From: Typhlomys cinereus
Lineage: Eukaryota; Chordata; Mammalia; Rodentia; Platacanthomyidae
Length of the DNA stretch: 64,000 bases
Assembly (NCBI GenBank): GCA_023101885.1
Contig: JALPQD010000053.1
Location: 4,652,447 to 4,716,446 of the forward strand
Direction: 5' to 3'
Part shown: positions 55,701 through 64,000 of the stretch, piece by piece
How positions within the stretch are numbered: the stretch's first letter is position 1
Layout of the letters: every line of letters starts with the position of its first letter
The notes under the pieces: generated by a model
Seen by the model: the letters and a program-made list of their open reading frames with translations, nothing else
What the model was told of the DNA's origin: nothing
The model's database searches: none
Translations under genes and position numbers: made by a program

Positions 55701-56870
55701 TCATCAGACCTGATGATGAGATTTCTTGACTGTAGTGGTGAGATGCCTGCAGATAGAATGGTCCCACTCCACTTCCTTTGGCTGAATAGGACATTTTTAT
55801 GAAAATACATCAAGTTCAATTCCATAAAGCCAGACATGAGGCCATTCAGTCTTTCTCAAGGATGACTTGTCTTATCTCCAATAGGCCAGATGGTTGTCTA
55901 TCACCAATCATCATCCCGAAGTGTTCATAGATATAACTGAAGCTATTGCTTTCCATGTCTCATCGTCAATACGAAAAAAAAAAGATTGACTCTGTGGCAT
56001 TTATGGTTCGACAGGAGAAGACTGGCGATGGCTTAGTTCCTTCTCAGGGTATTACCCCTGTCCTCAATGATAAGGAAAGAACGATGGCACCTCTCTGAGT
56101 AGAGAGTGAGTTAAGATTTTTCAAAAAAGACACATTTCAGGAGCGTAAACAAATGGCACAATATTTTAAGGAAAGGGAAGAGAAAGGGGTCTTTAAAGGA
56201 CCTGCCCTGGCATGTCTCCGGCCAGCTACAGCCAGTCACCCTTACCCAGGACTTGGCCACCATTGAGTGAGCTGCCAAGGGGAAACAGAGATGTCCTTTT
56301 ATGTTACCACTAGCAGCTTCCCCCAACAGTGAAATTACTCTCCATGTCACTGATCAGCCATCCGTTTTCCATCCATCAACAGGCCTGCGTTCTACCCTGC
56401 AGCAGTCAGTCAGGAAGGAAACAAAATTCAAACTCACAGGCCTTCTGGACTGATCCAGATACTCACCTTTCTGCTGAGCCCTTAGTCTTTGCCGCTGTGG
56501 TGATTCGCGCCCCCAGAAGGCTCAGCCTGCTTTTCCATGATGACAGCAGAGCTAAAGGCGCTTATAATCAGAACAGGGCTACTCTTGCCAACTGACTTGC
56601 ATTTTCGAAGCTGTAACAGCACAGCCTCCCGTCTCTGATTAGTTTAATGAATCTAGTCTTCTGATGACTGAAGGAAAATGTATTCCTGAGTGCAAAGAGC
56701 TGTCAGGGTTTCATTACGTCCTGGAAACAGGGCTCCTGCAGAGAGAACTGAATCCGGATTCAGAGGGCACAGGCGAAAGAAAATGGTGAAAATGATCTGA
56801 TGCCATTTTAATCACTGACTCTTGGAGAAAACAAATGCAACGCATAGCTCCATCTTCAGAATAAATATCC
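55701..56870. other. Unassigned sequence
   Basis: No gene or named repeat was recognised. Confidence 0.35.
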
Positions 56871-56871
56871 T

Positions 56872-57122
56872 AGGACTGGAAAGGTGGCACAGAGATTAAT
56901 GCTTTTGTCTTCCATGAAAAATGACCCGACTTTGGATCCCCATATTCCACACAAAAATGCCAGGCAGATATGGCAGCAGACTGTAATTCTGGTCTTGGAA
57001 GGCAGAGCCTAGGAAACCTCAGAGCGAAGCAGTAAGGAGGTAGAGCAATCAAATATGATTCCCAAAATCACCCTTGAACTCCATAGGCCACACACTCAAG
57101 TACATCTACACACACACACACA
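56872..57122 (+). mobile_element. Dip/B2-superfamily-like SINE with (CA)n tail
   Basis: The head is 'aggactggaaaggtggcaca', then 'actttggatccc'. The body is 'ttggaaggcagagcctagga' and 'gagcgaagcagtaaggaggt', and the CA run begins near 57109. Confidence 0.8.
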
Positions 57123-57292
57123 ATACAACACACATCCTAATTCTTTTCCTTGATTCTTGAACAGTAGGTTCTTGGCCCAACTTCCAGTACTGATACAAAC
57201 CTAGGTGGCCATGTTTGAACAACTCAAAGTATTAATTAAACATTGTTAGATGAAGTCCAGTTTCCTAATCTATAGAGAACTATGTGACTTTT

Positions 57293-57305
57293 AAAACTAG
57301 GAAAA
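57293..57305 (+). repeat. Left target-site duplication of the SINE
   Basis: 'aaaactaggaaaa' recurs exactly at 57640-57652. Confidence 0.88.
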
Positions 57306-57639
57306 GGGCTGAAGAGATAGCACAGGGATTAAGACTCTGTTTCAAAAGCAGAAGGTCCTGAGTTTAGATCCTAGATCCCATGTAAAAATATCCGGTGGAA
57401 ATGGCAGCAGCCTGCACTTCTGGCCTTGGTGGGAGAACCTGGGAAATCCCAGAACAAAGCAAGAAGAAGGTAGAAGCAATCCAGGATGATTCCCAAAGTT
57501 GCCCTTGGTCCTCCACAGGAACATACAGCACCTTCACACACACATACACACACACGCACACACACACACACACACGCACACGCACACATGCACACACACA
57601 CACGCGCACATTAAATAAATAAATAAAATGTTAAAAAAT
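57306..57639 (+). mobile_element. Dip/B2-superfamily-like SINE with long CA/CG tail
   Basis: The head is 'gggctgaagagatagcacag'. The body is 'atcccagaacaaagcaagaa' and 'ccaggatgattcccaaagtt'. A CA run with CG steps (57535-57610) is followed by an A-rich end. A perfect 13-bp target duplication brackets it. Confidence 0.88.
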
Positions 57640-57652
57640 AAAACTAGGAAAA
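57640..57652 (+). repeat. Right target-site duplication of the SINE
   Basis: It is identical to 57293-57305. Confidence 0.88.
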
Positions 57653-58195
57653 AGATATATTTTAAATTTTACTTTTAACTGAGAAATAATACTCATGTCA
57701 CTCATGGCATATGATGTGATGTTTTGATCTATGTGTACATAATGTAGAAAGACTCAGTCAAGTTAATTAGCACAGCTGTTACTTCACCAAACGACAATCC
57801 TCTGTTTCTAGCAAGTTAAAATTCTATTTTAGTGGCTTTGAAATATACATGACATCATTATCCCCTGATGATCAGCATGCAGTGCAAGAGGTCATGAAAA
57901 CTTCTTCCCCTAGTTTAACGGGAATTTTGCACCCCTTCATCCATATCTCACCTTCCCCAACCCTCTTCATTCCCTCTAGCTTCTGCCCTGTTCACACAAA
58001 TTTAACTTTTTTAAACTTCCATACATGAGTGTGACTGTATGCATTTGTCTTTCTCCATCTTGTGTAGTTTGCTTGCATCATGTGCATAAATTCTATTCAT
58101 GAGGTTCCCTTGTGGACACATTTTTTATTATCAACTGATGGACACTTAGGCTGTTTCCATGTCTTGACTATTGTAAATAACAATGACAGAGGAGA
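57653..58195 (-). mobile_element. L1M-like 3' fragment
   Basis: The plus strand reads 'tgatgttttgatctatgtgt', 'agtcaagttaattagcacag', 'tttgtctttctccatcttgt' and 'aactgatggacacttaggct', then 'ctattgtaaataacaatgac'. This is the reverse complement of an ancient L1M ORF2 end plus 3'UTR. Confidence 0.7.
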
Positions 58196-59460
58196 ATTTG
58201 AACCAAAACAAATTAACAGGAATCTTCCTGGTATGTCAGAACAATCCCGGATATACTGCTTCATTAAGAAACATGACTGCCTTGTCTAAGAACCTGAAAA
58301 TTAGCTCTCAGTTTTGGTCAAATAGTAGCACTGAAAATAATAGTGACTGTTTATGCACGAGGAGAGCCGCACTGAAGCCAAAGTGCACATATATCTGTCT
58401 GAGCAGGGCGTCGGTTGAGGAGAGAATGGGTCATGCTTTTATAAAAGGGCACATTAAAAGATTTTCCTGGTGACCAGCTAGGTTCATGATAGTGACCAAA
58501 CTTCTCAGTCCTGTAAAGTGGTTGCATGACTCCCTGGATCCTTCAGTTTTGCTGCTGGGACCCTCCCCCTCCCCCAGGCTGCCAGCCCCGGGTATCATCC
58601 ATGCGATTTGCTTAGATATGGGAAGATAGGGAGCTTGGCCAGTGTGAAGAAATGGTACAGTTCCACTGGAATAGTGGGAATTTGCCCGAGGGGTGAGAAG
58701 AGGTTTTTTGAGGATCATTGTTTCTAAATCCATCTTTAGACTATGGGGAAGGTACGTCTCTTTACATGCACAGAGGAGCAGCCCCTGTTAGTGATGTCAC
58801 AGCTATTGCACTATGCCCTTGACAGCACTTGATCTTCCTTATGAACCTGGGAATCGTCATCTAGGTGGCTGGATGAAGGAGCACAGACATTCAGAAGTAA
58901 GTGCTAGAGGCGCTATAGCAGTGTGTGGCAAACTACTCACCACAGGAGTATGAACTGAGATCATCCTCAATTCATTGAGGATTGAGAACTTCCATGGCAT
59001 CATACTTCCTTTCTGGATGGTCTCAAGAGACCACTGGCCACAAAGACCACCTGCCCTTCACTATCAGCTCTTCTACCCTGAGGCCAACAGCTGAATAGCT
59101 TGGCCGAGTCATGAAGACACCTTCTGAACCATCTCTGAATCATGTGACCCTCTCTAAAGTACGTTTGAGTTTCTTGAGGGCAAAGTCAATATTTTAGTAT
59201 TATTCCTGTTGGCTGTGGTAACAACGGCTTAGAGGGTTCTAAACTCATATAGTAAGCTTTTATTCTGTGTCTGCAAGTTTGCTTGAGAACTGAGGCCAAC
59301 AGGATTTTATTTGCTAGGAGAGGATTTTGTGATTCGCTGTTGCCTGTCAGGGCCAACATCTCAGATCTAGTCTAGGGATGTGGGAAGACCCCAGGCAGGG
59401 AGCAGAGGAGACTCACTGAAAGGTTTGTCTCTTAATGTACAACCTTTACCACTGTTGTAG
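58196..59460. other. Unassigned sequence
   Basis: No gene was recognised. A segment near 58.79-58.90 kb faintly resembles a reversed MIR. Confidence 0.3.
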
Positions 59461-59464
59461 TTAA

Positions 59465-59830
59465 TTTACCACTGTCATAGATAGATACAGGTGTCAATTT
59501 GACAGTTGAAAGTTTAAGCTCTGGGCACATTTGTAGAGAATTAGTAGTTGAGTTAAGCCCAGAGTGAAATTGCAGGAGATTGTCTATGGATGGAACTATT
59601 TAAGAAAGGGGGCATCCTTAAATGTATTTGGTCAGACATGCTGGTCTGCCAAGTAAGGATCATTCCTCTCTCAGCCGTTATGTGGATATTATGTGGCTAG
59701 TTCCTCAATCCTTTGATGGTGGTGCATGCTCTCCTGCCAACTGGACTATCGTAAGAGAATAAGCCCCTTGTCCCCTTAAGCCATTTGATAGTGATTTTTA
59801 TCAGGAACCACGCAGGTGAGCTGCTACAAC
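59465..59830 (+). mobile_element. hAT-like element, 'gtcaacttg' subfamily
   Basis: 'caggtgtcaatttgacagtt', 'gggcacatttgtagagaatt', 'tctgccaagtaaggatcatt' and 'gccaactggactatcgtaag' follow the subfamily layout. Confidence 0.65.
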
Positions 59831-59859
59831 CTCTGGACCCTCACAGAACTTTTCTACAC

Positions 59860-60165
59860 TAGTTACTTGTTTTGTTGGTGACAAACTATTAGACAAAAGC
59901 AACGTAAGCAAGGAAGGGCCATGGTGACAGGGGCTTGGGGCAGCTGGTCACAATGTGCCAACGGCAGGATGCAGGGGTGGCGAGAGCTGGTGCTTCTCTT
60001 GCTGTCTTTTATCCGGTTGGGGACAGTGCCACCTGCATTTAGGGTGGGTCTTCATCTTCACCTAACCTAATCTAGATAATCCTTCCCACTCAGGCTCAGA
60101 GATTTGTTTCCATGGCAATTCTAAATCCCATCAAATTGAAAATGAAGATTAGCCATAACACCTTC
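59860..60165 (-). mobile_element. hAT-like element, reversed
   Basis: 'aaaagcaacgtaagcaagga', 'cttctcttgctgtcttttat', 'agggtgggtcttcatcttca' and 'aatgaagattagccataaca' match a reversed 'tgttatggctaatctt...' type head. It sits almost back to back with the preceding copy. Confidence 0.5.
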
Positions 60166-60240
60166 TCTACTGTTGGCTGTTAATGTAATGTCACCTCTCA
60201 CTCACCAAGCTTCCTCTCTCTCTTTCACTCTCTCTCTCCG

Positions 60241-60525
60241 TGTGTGTGTGTGTGTGTGTGTAGGTGTGTGTGTATGTGCGTGTGTGTGTGTAGGTGTGTA
60301 TTCAAGAGAGCACTTTGAGTGTCCTATGGAGGCCCAAGGGTGACATCAGGAATCATCCTGAATTGCTCTACCTTTGTATTGCTTTGTTTGGGGTTCCCCA
60401 AGAAAATAGTACAAGCAGCTACATTTCTGCCCGGTATTTTTATGTGAGAACTGCAGATCCAAACTCAGGTCCTTTTACTTGTGAGACAAGGGCTTTAACC
60501 ACTGACCATCCTTTCAGCACATCAC
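60241..60525 (-). mobile_element. Dip/B2-superfamily-like SINE, reversed, with (GT)n
   Basis: A GT-rich run (60241-60298) is followed by 'aagggtgacatcaggaatca', 'gatccaaactcaggtccttt' and 'aaccactgaccatcctttca'. A short internal deletion removes part of the usual 'ggctc...' segment near 60.40 kb. Confidence 0.75.
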
Positions 60526-63500
60526 AAGGTTCTTAACAGGATTCAGAGACAATCTACTAAGCCTTGGCTCACTATCTTAGACCAGTACATGCTCAAAACC
60601 CCAAGTATACCCCAGTTTTCATGCTACCCCGATGGTTTCATGATGGCTTCATTTTCCCAGCCGAGAAGTAGCATGCACAGGAAAACCTCTCTTGGTTGCA
60701 ACTGCAGGTGGATGAAGCCTGAGGGCTTGACCAGAGGTGATTTAGCCAGAGTTTTTGAGTCTCCTGCCCAGGCTGGCTGGGGACTCAGACATTCTTTCCT
60801 ACGAACAATCCAGCTTTGCCTGAGTCAGAGTCCAGATCAAAGAAAGCATAGGTTATGGCAGAATTCTGGAATTTGGAAGAATACTGGTGCAATGAGGGCT
60901 GAACAGGCTTCAGGGCAGGACAGAACTTTCTGGATCTCTGCTAACTGATGGTGCAAATGGTGTTGGGGTAGGAAGCTGCTAGTCAGAAGATTCTGGGAGA
61001 AACGGGCAAACATCAGAGCAAACCTCAGAGTGTCTCAGTTCCTGCAGCAAAACCTAAGGGGGCTGGGTGCTGTAGGTTAAATGCGTCTTTTCACACATAG
61101 GGGGCCACATTTCTCTCCTCTTCAAATGGCAAGGATGAGCCCCATTGTGTCACACTGTGGTCACGCCAAAGGTGCAGAGCTAGGCACAAAGAAGCCTGTC
61201 TGTCTCTGAGACATTGTGACTGGAGGAAAATCAGTGAAGCCACACAGAAGGTGGGCTTTCTGTCATGAGAGCTGTGGGTCTCCAGAAGAAACCCAGCCAC
61301 AGCCGGTGACCCTTACTCTCCCCTAGCATTTCATTCATCCCACAATCCAGTCTGCAGTAATCTGAGGAAGACAACTGGCGTGGGTGCCTTCATAATAGGT
61401 CTCCTGGGATCGAGCAGCTAGAATGGAACCAGGAGTGTTGACTCTTCCTCAGGAAAGAGCTGGGAACTCAATGCAAGCAGAGCTTTTCTTTTTATTCTTA
61501 TCACTTTTGCTGTATTCAACGTTGCTAGCCCTCTCCAGTGGTAACAGAGCTCAGTTGGACAAGAAGACACGCCAAACCAGGCACAAAGGAAAATGCGATT
61601 GTGATTTAGTCATTTGTCATCAGCAGGACCCTCTGACAAGATTCACCTCTGTCAGGGAAGCAGATAGGGTGCTTGGGATGCCAGAGGAGTGTCGTTTCTA
61701 GAAACTTCTAGTCCTTTCTGGAGACCTCCACAATATTCTGTGTCAACCCTTGTTATTTCATCTTTCTTTTGGTCAGCTGACCAAATATGGCCATCAACGT
61801 CCTCTGGCCTATTTTATCCCCTTCTTTCTTAACTCAAAGATCAAGTTCAGTAAAGACCATGTTGTCATCTGGAGTCACCGTGATAATATTAACGACAATA
61901 CAGCCTGCTACTGCAGGACTCATGCACCTAAGAAGATAGAATAACTTTCTGTTCTCTGACATGGATTGCCAGGCCTGAAGCTTCCGTTCCCTGGACCCCG
62001 ACAGCGGCTTTCCCCTCCCAGTTTCACCGCTGGGTTCCTAATGTGCGCTCCGGGCAGATAACTGCCCCGTTACCAGGGAAGCGGCTATTCTAGCGATGAT
62101 GCTGATATCAGTGTGCTGGGAGGTAACTGTTCAGCTGCTTCCCTGCAGGTCTCCCTATCACCTGCTGTTCTATTTTACAGTCCGCTTACATCCCATCGCC
62201 ACTGACAGATGCATCGGCACGTTCCGCTGCAACCAGGCACGTCGGCAATCCAGGAGGTGGGCTCCCGGAGGTCCCAGGCATGGTGCGTTAGGCAGCGGGC
62301 CAGCAGGTTCTCATCCGAGAAAGCGCTCCATCTCATTAGTTTCTCCTCATACAGCAAAGTGCGTGGTCATCTAGGTTACTGGAATCAGGGCAGAATGGTT
62401 GGTGGTTGCAATGGGAGATGCACTAGATTCCCCAAGCTTTAGACAATGCTGCTTCGTGAACTGTGGCAGTTTAAGGTAGGGGTAAGGCGATGGCAAGCGG
62501 GTTTATCCTGCTGCGAGGTTTTGTTTCCTTTCCTTTGTTCTGAAGGGAAGCTGAGAAACGCTTGCTTGCAGGCGTCAGGCCTTAGATCCTCACCAGACTC
62601 CAAGAATCTCTTCTCTGGGCTTAATAGCAGAACATAACATGGCCTGGGAGTGAGGAGAAAAATGTATTTCACTCTGCTATGAATCCTAGGAGGGGCTTTG
62701 ACAGGCAAATAGGATTTGAGAGGGAGAAATCTTCTTATCTGTAAAGTTAACAAACTGAGCCAGAGACTAGGATGCTGATATTGTGTTGGGGGTGTGCGGA
62801 TGGGTAAGCAATAAATTGCTTCACAAGGCAATTATCGATCCTCCCATTCATTCGATTTTCAGTGGATCGTTGGACCATTTGTTTTCCTAATTGGAAGAAA
62901 GCTAAGGAACCAAATGGGTAGGTGACAACTGGGCTTCACGCTTATGACCGAGTAATTGATTCCTAGGAAAGCCTCAGTTCGACTTGTCTCTTGAGGAGTC
63001 TGCGTGCCGTTGACCCCTGTGCTAGGCCTCAGAACAGTCTGAAAAATCTGGTTCGTAGTGCCTCAGGGGAAGACAGACAGACACATAAACATTTCATTTC
63101 AGTATAGCAAGATGGAGATGGTGGTGGCTTGTTGTAAAGGGGATGCCAGGAGCCCCAGCTCTGGTCTGGGGATAAGGAAGAGCCTCCAGACAAAGGGAGA
63201 CTTAAACGGAGTCAATTTATCCACAAAAACTCTGGATCGTGGGCTGGAAGGCCACTTTCTAGGGGGCTCTGCCTCTCCTGATGACGGAGGGTCTGCACCC
63301 CCCAACCATTTCACTCAGCGAGGTGAAGCTGAGCATGCAAGTTTCTAGAAGTAGACATTAGGAATCTATACAGTCTGGGATTGGGGACTGAGAGACAGGC
63401 TTCTGGAGAAAATGGAAGGAGATGGTGAGAGGCTGGAGAAGTGCAGCAAAGGTGATCTATCCAGACTGCATGTCAATGCGCCAGTCTTCTGCCAGAACTT

Positions 63501-63900
63501 TCAACTCTGGGGACACAAGCAAACATTTACAAACCCAAATGACTCCATACAGCACGCTAGCAAGTGTTCCTCTGAGCTTTTGGAAATTATGCAGGACTCC
63601 ACTGAGGGTGGGGGTGTGGCCATGCGTGGGGACCTCGGACCTCAGGGCCCAGAGGACACACCTGCTCATCTCCCTCAGTGCCAGCTGGGGTTCCTTCAGC
63701 CTTTCCTGAGGAGGGGCTCCTGTGAAGGTGGCTCCTGAGGTACGGATGGCCCTCCAGCAGGCCTGAGCTCAGATTCACTTGCTGCACGTGGAGAGAAGCA
63801 CATCTCTGCTGTCAGGATATGACCTGTAATAGTGAGATTTGTGTTCTTCTATCCCTCTCAAGGCCTCTGGCCTCTGAATGCTAGCAATCCTGAGCAGGCT
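60526..63900. other. Unassigned, apparently single-copy sequence
   Basis: About 3.4 kb hold no recognisable interspersed repeat. A 92-codon frame at 61423-61701 has an internal Met followed by a hydrophobic stretch ('FFLFLSLLLYSTLLALSS') and a basic, cysteine-containing remainder. It looks signal-peptide-like, but no family is recognised. The 62.0-62.3 kb segment is CpG-richer than its surroundings. Nothing supports a named gene. Confidence 0.3.
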
Positions 63901-63909
63901 CTAGTCTTG

Positions 63910-63960
63910 TTTATTTATTTATTTGTTTGTTTGTTTGTTTGTTTGGTTGGTTGGTTGGTT
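63910..63960 (+). repeat. (TTTA)n/(TTTG)n/(TTGG)n tetranucleotide repeat
   Basis: TTTA units are followed by TTTG units and then TTGG units. Confidence 0.9.
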
Positions 63961-64000
63961 TATTGTGAGCTGGAGGTCTTCCACTGCTGCCCAAGGCTCC

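Noticed and set aside
61750..61944. 'ACYCR' near the end of a 64-codon frame, reminiscent of alpha-defensins
   Set aside because: Only five residues match. The remaining four cysteines and the upstream prosegment are absent, and the frame stops nine residues later.

Overview
The window is mammalian nuclear DNA, almost certainly from a rodent. It has no bacterial-style gene packing, no long intact reading frames, and dense retroposons. The repeat content is B1 (7SL-derived), B4-like and ID-like SINEs, URR1-type hAT elements, an MLT1-like MaLR LTR, a Tigger element and L1s. The commonest SINE has a tRNA-like head, a body containing 'cagagcaaagcarnaaggagg' variants, and a (CA)n tail. That looks like a B2-superfamily element of the kind described from jerboas (Dip). 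A dipodoid rodent is therefore my best guess, by inference only.

The only trace of a host protein gene is a THEMIS-family (CABIT domain) pseudogene on the minus strand. One exon-like block lies at about 22.30-22.66 kb (end of CABIT domain 1) and one at about 7.89-8.89 kb (second CABIT domain). Both carry frameshifts or stops. The presumed intron between them holds a full-length but dead L1. The paralogue may be THEMIS3. I found no first exon or C-terminal exon.

Layout. 0-7.7 kb: hAT copies, a B4 element and a ~570-bp purine-rich tract. 7.9-9.4 kb: pseudogene exon and an hAT copy. 10.87-17.58 kb: full-length L1 (5'UTR, ORF1, ORF2, 3'UTR) with a perfect 13-bp target duplication, inserted in the A-rich tail of a B1. 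20-28.4 kb: SINEs, hAT copies, the other pseudogene exon, and an ancient L1 3' end broken up by four later insertions. 28.4-29.2 kb: relatively GC-rich single-copy sequence. 30-41 kb: mostly single-copy DNA with simple repeats, an MLT1-like LTR and B1/ID/B4 pieces. 41.6-43.0 kb: hAT copies, one split by a SINE. 43.3-46.2 kb: an L1 with a 5' inversion (twin priming). 48.4-48.9 kb: a URR1-like copy running into a 31-bp minisatellite. 50.2-52.1 kb: MER5-like copies, a SINE, and a Tigger split by an hAT copy. 53.6-60.5 kb: more SINEs, an old L1 ORF1/ORF2-junction fragment, an L1M 3' fragment and hAT copies. 60.5-63.9 kb: apparently single-copy DNA with no recognisable gene.

No CRISPR, operon or other microbial feature is present, and I found no convincing new biological system. 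The most informative content is the decaying THEMIS-family gene and the well-resolved insertion histories.
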